Part shown: piece after piece, positions 41,584 through 50,471 of the stretch | How the letters are laid out: every line of letters starts with the position of its first letter | How positions within the stretch are numbered: position 1 is the first letter of the stretch | Source of the DNA: DASUPK01 sp963797265 | GTDB taxonomy: Bacteria; Actinomycetota; Thermoleophilia; Solirubrobacterales; 70-9 | Direction: 5' to 3' | Assembly: GCA_963797265.1 (NCBI GenBank) | Contig: CAWCOY010000005.1 | Location: 62,001 to 126,000 of the forward strand | Length of the DNA stretch: 64,000 bases | The notes under the pieces: model-generated | What the model was told of the DNA's origin: nothing | The model's database searches: none | The model's input: only the letters and a program-made list of their open reading frames with translations | Made by a program: the position numbers and the translations under genes

Positions 41584-43713
41584 ATGGTCGCGTCTCAGCG
41601 CTTCTCGCGACGCACGTTTATTGCCTGGGTTGGGGGCGCGAGCGCGGGCTTCTACCTGTTCAGACGGCTCCCCGGCATGAGTGCGCCGGTCGCCCTCGCT
41701 CAGATCCCGGGCGGCTCGCTGGATCCGGGCGATGTGCCCAAGTTCGTCACCGAAATGCTGATCCCGCCGGTGATGCCCAGGGCCGGGACGAAGCCGGGCG
41801 GCGTCGACTACTACGAGATCTCGATGAAGCAGATCTCGCAGCAGATCCTTCCGGCGGGCTTCCCGCCAACGACGGTGTGGGGCTACGGGGCCGTGAAGTC
41901 GGCGAGCCCGACGGGCTTGCTCCTTCACAACGCGCCGTCGCTGACGATCGAGGCGCGGGCGAACCGGCCCGTCCGGGTGAAGTGGATCAACGACCTCAAG
42001 GACGCGGACGGGAAGTACCTGCCGCACCTGCTCCCGGTGGACCAGACGCTCCACTGGGCCAACCCACCGGGCGGCAACAAGGACCGGGACACGCGTCCCA
42101 CGTTCAATTTCACCCCAGGCCCCTACACGGGTCCGGTCCCGATCGTGACACACGTGCACGGCGCCATCGGCGTCGGCGACGAGAGCGATGGCTACCCGGA
42201 GGCGTGGTACCTGCCGAAGGCCGGGAACATCCCCCCGGCGTTTGCCAGGAACGGCACCTGGTACCGCTTCTTCGAAGCCAAGGCCGCCCGTTCCTATGGC
42301 GGCGGGTGGGGACCGGGGTTCGCCGTCTTCCAGTACCCGAACCACAATCGGGCGGCAACGATCTGGTACCACGACCATGCGCTGGGTCTGACCCGCCTCA
42401 ACGTCTATGCGGGCCCGGCGGGCTTCTACCTGATCCGGGGAGGCCCGGCCGGTGACGAGGCCGTGCTCGACAGTCGGGACGACACCCGCGCTGTGCTCCC
42501 GGGCCCGGCGCCAGGGGAGAACGACAAGTTCCCGCCCAACAAGACCTATTACGAGATCCCGATCGCGATCCAGGACCGCTCGTTTAACGAGGATGGGTCG
42601 CTCTTCTACCCGGACAGCCGGGCCTTGTTCGACGGGATCGTGCGCGATTACATCCCGGACGGTGAGTTCTCGCCGATCTGGAATCCCGAGTTCTTCGGGA
42701 ACATGGTCATGGTCAACGGCAACACCTGGCCGTTCCTGAACGTCGAGCAGCGCCGCTACCGGTTCCGGTTCCTGAACGGCTGCCAGTCGCGCTTTCTGAT
42801 CCTCGACTTCAGCCAGGTCCCCGGGGCCGAGGTGTGGCAGATCGGGAATGAAGGCGGCTTCCTCGAGACGCCCGTGAACCTCACCGCCGACAACGACAAC
42901 CAGCTGCTGATGGGACTGGCCGAGCGTGCCGACGTGATCGTCGACTTCACCAACGTGCCCGTCGGGAATCACGTCCTCAGCAACGTCGGTCCCGACGAGC
43001 CCTTCGGCGGCGGCGAGCCGGATGAGGACTTCGATGTCGCCGACCCCGACACCACCGGCCAGATCATGCAGTTCCGCGTCATGCCGGCGGTCGGCGCCGA
43101 CGTCTCAACCCCGCCGCAGTTCCTCCAGCTTCCCACGATCACGCCGCTGCCGGCGGCGACGGTCACGCGGCGGGTGGCGATGATCGAGGCGGCCGCCGTG
43201 GGCTTCGACGCAGCGGACGAGCCGGTCGAGGGGCCGGTCGAGGCCCTCCTCGGAGTGGTGACCAACGGCGTGTGGTCGGATCGGTTGTGGATGGACCCGG
43301 TGACCGAGAATCCCGCCCTCGGCGCGACTGAGGTCTGGGAGATGTACAACACGACCGCCGACGCCCACCCCATGCACATCCATGAGATCGCCTTCGAGGT
43401 CGTTAGCCGGCAGGACGTCGTCGTGGACGAGGAAGCGCAGACGGTGCAGGTCACGGGCTTGCCGAGCCCGCCGGAGCCATGGGAGAGCGGCTTCAAGGAC
43501 ACGGTCGTCGCCTACCCGGGGCAGGTCACGCGCGTCCGCGCGCGGTTCAACACTCCCGGCCAGTTCGTCTGGCACTGCCACATCGTCGAGCACGAGGACA
43601 ACGAGATGATGCGGCCTTATCGGATTGGTCCGGTGCAGCCGGGCCAACCGGACCATGGGGTAAAGCGACGGTTTGAGATCAGACCTCCAAGCGGTCGAGG
43701 GAGAGGGATCTAG
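41584..43713 (+). CDS. Tat-exported multicopper oxidase
   Basis: 709 residues. Twin-arginine signal (QRFSRRTFIAWVGGASAGF). All four copper-ligand motifs are present: THVHGAIG, TIWYHDHALG, ADAHPMHIHEIAFEV and VWHCHIVEHEDNEMMRPY, the last including the T1-copper His-Cys-His and axial Met. The layout resembles CotA/bilirubin-oxidase-type laccases. It oxidises phenolics, metals (Mn, Cu) or bilins with O2; the substrate is not identifiable. GGAAGG precedes the ATG. It converges with the polymerase-like gene, overlapping 4 nt. Confidence 0.93.
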   Translation: MVASQRFSRRTFIAWVGGASAGFYLFRRLPGMSAPVALAQIPGGSLDPGDVPKFVTEMLIPPVMPRAGTKPGGVDYYEISMKQISQQILPAGFPPTTVWGYGAVKSASPTGLLLHNAPSLTIEARANRPVRVKWINDLKDADGKYLPHLLPVDQTLHWANPPGGNKDRDTRPTFNFTPGPYTGPVPIVTHVHGAIGVGDESDGYPEAWYLPKAGNIPPAFARNGTWYRFFEAKAARSYGGGWGPGFAVFQYPNHNRAATIWYHDHALGLTRLNVYAGPAGFYLIRGGPAGDEAVLDSRDDTRAVLPGPAPGENDKFPPNKTYYEIPIAIQDRSFNEDGSLFYPDSRALFDGIVRDYIPDGEFSPIWNPEFFGNMVMVNGNTWPFLNVEQRRYRFRFLNGCQSRFLILDFSQVPGAEVWQIGNEGGFLETPVNLTADNDNQLLMGLAERADVIVDFTNVPVGNHVLSNVGPDEPFGGGEPDEDFDVADPDTTGQIMQFRVMPAVGADVSTPPQFLQLPTITPLPAATVTRRVAMIEAAAVGFDAADEPVEGPVEALLGVVTNGVWSDRLWMDPVTENPALGATEVWEMYNTTADAHPMHIHEIAFEVVSRQDVVVDEEAQTVQVTGLPSPPEPWESGFKDTVVAYPGQVTRVRARFNTPGQFVWHCHIVEHEDNEMMRPYRIGPVQPGQPDHGVKRRFEIRPPSGRGRGI

Positions 43714-45731
43714 GGCTTCTTCGGCTGCTCGCCCGGGGTCTCTAGGGGCGAGGCCCTCTCGGCCGTCTGCTGGGCGAGCTGCTGGAGGCCGACGTCGCGC
43801 GGGTTCTGGTCGCTGGCGCGCTGGTAGTAGTCCGCGGCCGCCGCGAACATCGAGTCGCGGACCTCGAGATCGCCCAGCAGCGTCAGCGTGACGAAGTTCT
43901 TCGGCTCCTTGTCGAGGGCGTCCTGGAGCTTCGCGCGCGCCTGGTCTCGGTGGCCCTCGGCCTCCAGGGCGGAGGCCTGCAGGTACAGCGGGATCACCGA
44001 GACCGGATTGAAGTCCGCCGCCGTGTTGGCGGCCGAGAGCTGGGCCGAAGCGGATCTGCCCTGCTCGTCGCGGGCCTTGCGGATGTAGAGGTCCCCCAGG
44101 TAGAGGAGGACCACGCTGACGGCGGCGCCCGCGAGCAGCGCCGCGATTCCGAAGCGCGCGATCAGCCGCTCGCGCTCCTTGAACCAGGAGAGCTGGAGCG
44201 GAGGAGGTCTGTCCTCGGCGCGGCCGCGAGGCACGGCAGCGAGTGCGAGCGATAACAGCCCCAGCCCGGTCACGGTGGGAATCAGCCAGAGCCAGTCGGT
44301 CAGGGACTGCCCGACCACCACGGCGCCACCGGCCGCCAGCGCGCCGATGATGCGCCGGTCGTTCACGGGCGCCCCTCTAGCCGATCGGACCACGCCGACC
44401 GCAAGCGCGACGATCACACCCGCGAAAAGGAGGAAGCCGACGAATCCCGTCTCGGCGACCAGCCTGAAGGGCAAGCTGTGGGGGTCCTCGAGGTTGCGAT
44501 CGGTGCGGCGCTGCTCGTAGTAGTCGAACGAGTAGTTGCCCTCGCCGACGCCGCCCACGGGCGCGGACTCGAACTCCTTCCATGCCACGCGCCAGAGGTC
44601 ATAGCGCTGGCCCCCCACCGAGCCGAGCCTGGTGGAGCTGGTCGTGCTGCTGCCGTTGACGTCCCTGAACTCATCCCACTTGTCGCTGGCGTAGCTGACC
44701 GGGTTGCCGATCTTGACCAGGGCCGCGATCACGACGATGACGCCGAGCGCAGCGAGGCCGTAGGGCGCGACCCGGCGGGCAGTATCCCCCGCGGCCGATC
44801 CCCGCAGCCCGTTGTCGAGCAACGCGGCGAACAGGCCGAAGAGAAGCGCCGCGAAGGTGAGTACGAGCAGGGCGGTGCTCGCGTTGTTCACGACGGAATC
44901 GGTGACCGCCTGCCCGTCCTGGAAGGCGTGGTACGGGTCGAGCAGCGGCGCTGAGAAGATCGCCACACCCCCTGCGGCGGCGAGGGCGAACAGCGTCCGG
45001 CGCAGCCGATCCGGGCCGATCGCCAGCAAGACCGCGGCGCCGCAGACCAACCCGATGGCGACCCCACGCGATTGGGTGATGAAGGCGAGCCCAAGCGAGA
45101 GCACGGCGATCGCGAACGAGACCGCCCGCACCGGAGTGTTCCGTCCGCGCTCCCCGGCGAGGCTGATCAGAGGCCAGAAGGCGAAGGCGAACAGGGTGGC
45201 CGTGGCATTGCGGTAGCCCAGCGGATCCTCGAGACGGCCTCCGCCGTACAGATCGGCGCCGTTTGCGATCAGCGAGATCAAGGTGATCACGGCGACCGCG
45301 CCCACGCCGAAGAAGATTCCCTGGCCGACCCAGAGCGCCTGGCGCCGCCCGCGCAGGGCGAGCGGGACCGTGATCACGGCTGCGTAGAGAATCGTTCGCG
45401 AGGCCCCCTCCCAGGCGTCCGCCGGCGATTCCGCCCAGAGAGACGAGAGCAGGGTCCAGGCGGCAAAGGCCCAGACCAGGCCAACGGCGATGCTGAGCGG
45501 CCCGCGGTCGAGCTGGATCCCGCCGGCGATCTGCGTCGAGATCAGGATGGTCAGCGCGAGGACGGCGATCAGCGCCCAGTAGCGCAGGGCGAACGCGCCG
45601 TCGAAGGCGCAGGCGATCACGAGGAGTGCGGCGACTGCGCCCGCCGGAGCGGCCCCGAGTACGCGTCGTCTTGTCAGGCGAAGCCTTTCCTGGGCTCGCG
45701 CTCGCCTCGGCGGCGTCGGTGCTTCGCTCAC
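43710..45731 (-). CDS. O-antigen ligase/polymerase-like (Wzy_C) membrane protein with TPR tail
   Basis: 673 residues. About 12 predicted TM helices over residues 30-560 with the large extracytoplasmic Wzy_C loop (GGQRYDLWRVAWKEFESAPVGGVGEGNYSFDYYE, PHSLPFRLVAETGFVGFLLF) typical of O-antigen ligases/polymerases. A C-terminal TPR-like region (YLQASALEAEGHRDQARAKLQDALDKEPKNFVTL) follows, as in many actinobacterial members. It joins or transfers lipid-linked glycans at the outer membrane face. GTG 45731 follows GAGGGGAG; the ORF to 45929 is not coding. Confidence 0.9.
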   Translation of the reverse strand: MSEAPTPPRRARAQERLRLTRRRVLGAAPAGAVAALLVIACAFDGAFALRYWALIAVLALTILISTQIAGGIQLDRGPLSIAVGLVWAFAAWTLLSSLWAESPADAWEGASRTILYAAVITVPLALRGRRQALWVGQGIFFGVGAVAVITLISLIANGADLYGGGRLEDPLGYRNATATLFAFAFWPLISLAGERGRNTPVRAVSFAIAVLSLGLAFITQSRGVAIGLVCGAAVLLAIGPDRLRRTLFALAAAGGVAIFSAPLLDPYHAFQDGQAVTDSVVNNASTALLVLTFAALLFGLFAALLDNGLRGSAAGDTARRVAPYGLAALGVIVVIAALVKIGNPVSYASDKWDEFRDVNGSSTTSSTRLGSVGGQRYDLWRVAWKEFESAPVGGVGEGNYSFDYYEQRRTDRNLEDPHSLPFRLVAETGFVGFLLFAGVIVALAVGVVRSARGAPVNDRRIIGALAAGGAVVVGQSLTDWLWLIPTVTGLGLLSLALAAVPRGRAEDRPPPLQLSWFKERERLIARFGIAALLAGAAVSVVLLYLGDLYIRKARDEQGRSASAQLSAANTAADFNPVSVIPLYLQASALEAEGHRDQARAKLQDALDKEPKNFVTLTLLGDLEVRDSMFAAAADYYQRASDQNPRDVGLQQLAQQTAERASPLETPGEQPKKP

Positions 45732-45843
45732 TCGTCTCCCCTCACCTGGATCGACGGCGCATTGTGGCAGCGGTCCACCTCGCAAGCATCTCCGTGGGTA
45801 CGGACGGCCGAAACCCCCCGGGTTCAGGCGATATAAGCCCAGG

Positions 45844-47037
45844 ATGGACGTCGGCTTCGCGGAAGCGGTTCTCCTCAGTGGGAGCCTTCTGGCTGTGGCG
45901 GCTGCGCTCTCGGGGCTCATGCGGGGCACGGTGCTCTCGATCTCCGTGCTCTCGGTCGGCGCCGGGCTGATCCTCGCGGAGGCCGGAGCGATCCACGTCG
46001 ATGGATCCGACAGCGCGGTCGTTCACCTCTTTCTGCTGGCGCTGATCGTCACCCTGTTCTCCGACGGGCTCTTCGTGGAACGGGAGCTGCTCGTCGTCCA
46101 TTGGGGGCCGGTGGTACGGGCGTTGCTGTTCGCGATGCCCCTGACGCTCGTCCTGCTGGCGCTGGCCGCAAAGCTGCTCTTCTCGGAGCTGAGCTGGGCC
46201 GAGGCATTCCTGCTCGGCGCTGTCCTCTCGGCGACCGACCCAGTGGTCACATCCGCAGTGGTCACTTCGCAGCGCGTCCCAGCGGTGGTGCGCCATGCGC
46301 TCAACCTCGAGTCCGGGCTCAATGACGGACTGGCGCTGCCGTTCGTCCTCTTTTTCATCATCCTCGCCACGCCCGGAGGCGATGCCGGCAGCGAAGCGGT
46401 GAAGCTGGTGGGAGAGGCGGCCTTCGGCGCGGTTCTCGGGGTAATTCTCGGCCAGGCTGCCGGAAGGCTGACCGGATACATGCCCGGTGGAGGGATCATC
46501 AGGCGCTACGAGGGCATCTACGCGCTAGGGGTCGGCCTGCTCGCTTACGGGCTCGCGGACATCACCATCGGCAACGGGCTGATCGCCGCCTTCGTCTGCG
46601 GCATCTCGCTCGGTGCCGCCAAGCACGACATCGCAGACGACTTCGTGGTCTTCAGCGAGAACGTCAGCTCGATCCTCCAGGTGCTCACCTTCTTCGCCTT
46701 CGGAGGGCTGATCGTCGCGACGGGGTACCACGACAACATCGCGCTGCTGATCGGCTTCATCGCCTTCACGCTGCTGATCGCGCGCCCGGTGGCGATCAGC
46801 CTCTCCTTCGTGCGCGTGGGCCTGCCGGCGCCCCACCGTGCGTTCATCGCGTGGTTCGGACCAAAGGGGGTGGCGGGCATCCTCTTCGCCGAGCTCGTCC
46901 TCAACTCCGAGGTCGGCCACGCCGACGCGATCTTCGAGGCGGCCGCCTACGTGATCCTCGCCTCCATTGTGATTCACGGGCTGACCGACACCCTGGGGAC
47001 GAGCTGGATCGAGCGCAGGATGGCGGCTACCCGCTGA
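45844..47037 (+). CDS. Cation:proton antiporter (CPA1 family)
   Basis: 397 residues, about 11-12 TM helices. CPA1 signatures: FSDGLFVERELL, AVLSATDPVVTSAVV, and the ND motif LESGLNDGLALPFVLFF; late conserved WFGPKGVAGILFAELVL. Exchanges Na+ or K+ for H+ for pH and ion homeostasis. TATAAG lies 6 nt before the ATG, so a leaderless transcript is likely. Its end overlaps the convergent SHOCT protein gene by 11 nt. Confidence 0.92.
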   Translation: MDVGFAEAVLLSGSLLAVAAALSGLMRGTVLSISVLSVGAGLILAEAGAIHVDGSDSAVVHLFLLALIVTLFSDGLFVERELLVVHWGPVVRALLFAMPLTLVLLALAAKLLFSELSWAEAFLLGAVLSATDPVVTSAVVTSQRVPAVVRHALNLESGLNDGLALPFVLFFIILATPGGDAGSEAVKLVGEAAFGAVLGVILGQAAGRLTGYMPGGGIIRRYEGIYALGVGLLAYGLADITIGNGLIAAFVCGISLGAAKHDIADDFVVFSENVSSILQVLTFFAFGGLIVATGYHDNIALLIGFIAFTLLIARPVAISLSFVRVGLPAPHRAFIAWFGPKGVAGILFAELVLNSEVGHADAIFEAAAYVILASIVIHGLTDTLGTSWIERRMAATR

Positions 47038-48373
47038 GGAGCTTCTTCTTCTCCTCGCGGAACTCCGTCGCGGTCAGCGTGCCCTTCTCCTTGAGCTCCC
47101 CGAGGCGCTCGAGGCGTTCCAGCTTCGCGTCGTCGGGGTGCTTCTCCTCATCCGTGAGCCCCTTCATCGCCGAGCCGATCCGGCGGCCGGTCTCCGCGCC
47201 GGCGCGCCGGGCGCGCTCGCGCATCGCCTGCATCCAGTCCCCGCGCTTCGCTCCGGGGAACTCGTGATCCGTCTTTCGCGCCAGGGCCCAGAGGCCCACC
47301 CCGGTGATCGCGATCAGCACCAGGGAGAGCACCAGCTGCCGCGTCCCGGTCGGCGGCCAGATGATCAGCGCGAGCAGGGCCACCGCCGCGAAGACCGACC
47401 AGACCAGCCCCTGGCGCTCGCGCAGGGTTGGGGCCAGGGACTGGCGGATGCTGACCGCGGCGTTCGCCGGCGACGCGAGGAAGGAGGCGACGACGAAGAG
47501 GATTCCGAAGATGATCACGCTCGAGGAGATGCTGTGGAGAAGGGAGGTGCTGATGTCCCAGGCGTGCTCGGCCGGGGTCTTCGCGTCCTCGGTCTTGGCG
47601 AGCGAGTCGACCACGAGCCCCTTCGCGGCGCCGCGGACTGCGATCGCCGCCAACCCGGCCGCGATCAGCCCGAGGCCGTAGCCGAGGATGACGATCCAGC
47701 GTCGGCCCTTGGCGAGCCAGATCGCGATCCCGAAGAGAGCCAGGCTGCCGAGCGAGAAGAGCCAGGCGAGCCCCTGGATCAGCTTGGTGATGGTCCGAGC
47801 GGTGTCGAGCTGCTTGGAGTCGGCGACCTCGAGCTGACCGACATCGGGGGGCAATCTCTGGTCGAGGTGCTTCTTGACCCCGATGCGGTCGGCGAGCTGC
47901 AGGACGAGGGGCCGCAGGTTCAGGACGACCCTGCCGTTCTGGCTCGAGACGACCTCGTTGTCGCCCTTCAGGATCGAGACGAGTCGTTGGTGCGCGATGC
48001 GGTTCGCGTTCTTCCACGCCTGCTGAATTCGCGGCGATTGGAGGGCCTGCTCTCCCGCCCGTGTGGCGAGCTGGCGCAAACCGGCGGCGGCCGGCGCGGA
48101 GAGCGGCTGGAGGTCGCGCGGCAGGCGCTTCTTGAGCAGCGCGTTGACGTCGACGTTGGCGTAGAGCTGGTCGACGGCGTAGACCGCCAGCGCGTCCGAG
48201 ATCTCCTTGTCCTCGATCAGCTTGCCGCTTGTGTCCACCCACTGGTCGGTGTCGAGCGCCTGCTGGTCCACCCAGCCGGTGAAGATCGCCAGGAACGCAA
48301 GGATCGAGGCGAGAACGACAAGGATCCGCACCTTGATTCGATGCTGAGTCTCGGACGAGTCGGTCGACGCCAT
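47027..48373 (-). CDS. Membrane protein with C-terminal SHOCT domain
   Basis: 448 residues. TM1 near the N-terminus (ILVVLASILAFLAIFTGWV), a long extracytoplasmic domain (about 40-195), then a cluster of five TM helices (LAWLFSLGSLALFGIAIWLAKG, WIVILGYGLGLIAAGLAAI, VIIFGILFVVASFLAS and two more), a basic linker and a terminal SHOCT element (KLERLERLGELKEKGTLTATEF). SHOCT domains are short oligomerisation modules. Function unknown. Confidence 0.82.
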   Translation of the reverse strand: MASTDSSETQHRIKVRILVVLASILAFLAIFTGWVDQQALDTDQWVDTSGKLIEDKEISDALAVYAVDQLYANVDVNALLKKRLPRDLQPLSAPAAAGLRQLATRAGEQALQSPRIQQAWKNANRIAHQRLVSILKGDNEVVSSQNGRVVLNLRPLVLQLADRIGVKKHLDQRLPPDVGQLEVADSKQLDTARTITKLIQGLAWLFSLGSLALFGIAIWLAKGRRWIVILGYGLGLIAAGLAAIAVRGAAKGLVVDSLAKTEDAKTPAEHAWDISTSLLHSISSSVIIFGILFVVASFLASPANAAVSIRQSLAPTLRERQGLVWSVFAAVALLALIIWPPTGTRQLVLSLVLIAITGVGLWALARKTDHEFPGAKRGDWMQAMRERARRAGAETGRRIGSAMKGLTDEEKHPDDAKLERLERLGELKEKGTLTATEFREEKKKLLSG

Positions 48374-48487
48374 GACCGCCCACGACGCTACCGCCGGTCA
48401 GGCGCGCTCAGCGCAAGGACACAGCCAGCCGGTCGAGCGTGCCCGATCGCGTCGACGCCGCGGCCCGGCCGATCTAGCCTTCTGAGC

Positions 48488-49273
48488 GTGAGCGGGACGG
48501 TCGCCTACGAGCCGCTGGGCGGTGAACTCCACCGTCACGGATCGCTGACGCACTCCCATCCGCACACGGGGCCGCACGGCCACCCGCGCGAGCCGACAGA
48601 TCACCATCACCACCACGACGAGGGACACGGCCATACCCATGGGCTGATCGACCCCACGATCAAGCGCTCGCGAGCCGGGATCAGGGCGGTCGCCCTCTCG
48701 CTGCTCGTCCTCGGGCTCGCGGCGGCGGCGCAGACCGTGATCTTCGCGCTCACCTCCAGTGTCGCCCTGCTTGCCGATCTGATCCACAACTTCGGGGACG
48801 CCGCCACGGCCTTCCCCCTCGCCGCAGCCTTCGCTCTGCGAAGCGTCCGGGTGGAGCGATGGGCCGGACTCGCGGTGGTCTTCGCGATCGCTGTCAGCGC
48901 CGCCGTCGCCGGCTACGAGGCGATCGACCGCCTGATCCATCCGCAGGACGTGACCCATCTGGGGGCGTTGGCGGCGGCCGGTCTGATCGGCTACGTCGGC
49001 AACTGGATCGCGGCGCAGATCCGCACCAGGGCGGGGAATCGATTGAACAGCCCGGCGCTGGTCGCGGACGGCAACCACGCACGCGCCGACGCGTACGTCA
49101 GTCTCGCCGTGGTGGCCAGCGCCGCCGCGCTCGCGCTCGGCGCCCAGGTCCTCGATCCCCTGATCGGGCTGGGGATCAGTGTCGTGATCCTGCGGATCAC
49201 CTGGCAGTCGTGGCGAACGGTGCGCGCCTATGACGGCCACGCGGGCCACCACGAGGATTCGCACGAGCGATGA
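48488..49273 (+). CDS. Cation diffusion facilitator with His-rich N-terminus
   Basis: 261 residues. A His-rich cytosolic segment (HRHGSLTHSHPHTGPHGH, DHHHHHDEGHGHTHG) precedes six TM helices. The two metal-site motifs are HNFGD (TM2) and HARAD (TM5), the HxxxD pair of Zn2+/Co2+/Mn2+ exporters. The usual cytoplasmic C-terminal domain is nearly absent (ends AYDGHAGHHEDSHER), shorter than most CDF proteins. TAGCCT lies 7 nt before GTG 48488, supporting this start over the long upstream ORF. Confidence 0.9.
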   Translation: MSGTVAYEPLGGELHRHGSLTHSHPHTGPHGHPREPTDHHHHHDEGHGHTHGLIDPTIKRSRAGIRAVALSLLVLGLAAAAQTVIFALTSSVALLADLIHNFGDAATAFPLAAAFALRSVRVERWAGLAVVFAIAVSAAVAGYEAIDRLIHPQDVTHLGALAAAGLIGYVGNWIAAQIRTRAGNRLNSPALVADGNHARADAYVSLAVVASAAALALGAQVLDPLIGLGISVVILRITWQSWRTVRAYDGHAGHHEDSHER

Positions 49274-49294
49274 TCGAGCTTCTCCCTGCGCACG

Positions 49295-49546
49295 TCAGGC
49301 AGTCCCCTTGGCGTCCTCGATCGCGCTCTGCGCCTCGGCGATGCCGGCGCCGGTGAGCTCCCGGTAGCGCTTCACTGCCTGGGCCTCGTTCCCCTTCACC
49401 AGCAGATCCTGGATCTCGGGGTCCTGGGTGGGATCCGCCTCGCCGCCCCGCGGCTTCAGGTCGAGGTGCTCGAAGAGCTGCTCGAGTCGCGACTCGACCA
49501 GCGCCAGCCGCTGCTGGAGCTCGAGCAGCTGCCGATCCGCGGCCAT
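49295..49546 (-). CDS. Small coiled-coil protein with ribosomal L7/L12 C-terminal-like segment
   Basis: 83 residues. N-terminal coiled coil (RQLLELQQRLALVESRLEQLFEHL), an acidic linker, then EIQDLLVKGNEAQAVKRYRELTGAGIAEAQSAIEDA, which follows the helix pattern of the L7/L12 C-terminal domain. ATG 49546 is 5 nt past the stop of the HdrB-like subunit, so it is the last gene of the sdh operon. A role in complex assembly or regulation is speculation. Confidence 0.75.
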   Translation of the reverse strand: MAADRQLLELQQRLALVESRLEQLFEHLDLKPRGGEADPTQDPEIQDLLVKGNEAQAVKRYRELTGAGIAEAQSAIEDAKGTA

Positions 49547-49550
49547 TCGC

Positions 49551-50471
49551 TCAGGCGGCGACGGGCTCGGCCAGGCGCTGCTCGACCCACTCGGTCGAGG
49601 CGATGTGCTTGCGCATGCCGAGCTGCTTCGGCTCGAAGCCGAGGGCGAGGCCGACGAGCTGGGGGAGATGGAGCACCGCAAGGCCGAGCTCCCGGTTCAC
49701 GACCTTGGCGGCCTCGGGCTGCTGCATGTCGAGATTGAGATGGCAAAGCGGGCACGGGGTGACCAGGCAGTCGGCGTCGGCGTCGATCGCGTCACCGATG
49801 TGGGTGCCGGCCTGCCGGAGCGACACGTCGCGAGCCATGGTGATGATCGGGAAGCCGCAGCACTTCCGCGCTCCGTCGTACTGGACAACCTCGCCGCCGA
49901 GCGCCTCGATCAGGCGATCGAGGTAGAGGTCACGCTCGGGGTGCTCCTCGTAGCCGAGGCGGTGCTTGGGGCGAAGGATGTAGCAGCCGTAGAAGGGCCC
50001 GACGCGGAGCCCGTTCAGCGGGCGGGTGACCTGCTCGGAGAGGCGGTCGAGCCCGTAGTCCTCGACCAGCACCCAGAGGAAGTTCTTGTTGGTGAAGCCC
50101 TCGGGGTCGTAGGTAAGCCCCTCCTCGGCGAGGGTCTCGTTGATGTGGGAGCGGTACTCGGTGTCGCGCAAGCGCTGCTGGCACTCGGACTGGGCGCCCT
50201 GGCAGGTCGAGCAGATGTTCATCATCGGCAGGCCGGTCTGCTGAGCGAGGGCGAAGGTCCGGGCGTTGAGGGTGTCGGCCAGCTCCTGGTTGTGCTCGGC
50301 GATCACGCCGGCCCCGGAGCAGTTGGCGCGGTCGAGCTCGACCAGCTCGATACCGAGGCGATCGGCGACCAGCGCCATGGAGCCGTGCAGCTCCGGCGTG
50401 AAACCGCGGGAGACGCAGCCGGGCCAGTACGCGAGCTTCATTCCATCCCGGGTGACGTCGGTGGCGGCCAT
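49551..50471 (-). CDS. HdrB-like (CCG-domain) subunit of succinate dehydrogenase/fumarate reductase
   Basis: 306 residues with two CCG-type cysteine sets: set 1 PGC19, NC51SG, IC87STC90; set 2 YGC, KCCGFP, TPCPLC. Set 1 has Cys-Ser-Gly in place of Cys-Cys-Gly. This is the SdhE/MfrE/HdrB family, which replaces the cytochrome b anchor in type-E succinate:quinone reductases and methylmenaquinol:fumarate reductases. No TM helices are visible, so it would attach peripherally. Its start shares one base with the SdhB stop. Confidence 0.9.
   Translation of the reverse strand: MAATDVTRDGMKLAYWPGCVSRGFTPELHGSMALVADRLGIELVELDRANCSGAGVIAEHNQELADTLNARTFALAQQTGLPMMNICSTCQGAQSECQQRLRDTEYRSHINETLAEEGLTYDPEGFTNKNFLWVLVEDYGLDRLSEQVTRPLNGLRVGPFYGCYILRPKHRLGYEEHPERDLYLDRLIEALGGEVVQYDGARKCCGFPIITMARDVSLRQAGTHIGDAIDADADCLVTPCPLCHLNLDMQQPEAAKVVNRELGLAVLHLPQLVGLALGFEPKQLGMRKHIASTEWVEQRLAEPVAA

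Noticed and set aside
47138..48487. Long in-frame extension upstream of the CDF transporter
   Set aside because: It is antisense to the SHOCT membrane-protein gene and has no family character; TAGCCT-N7-GTG supports the start at 48488.
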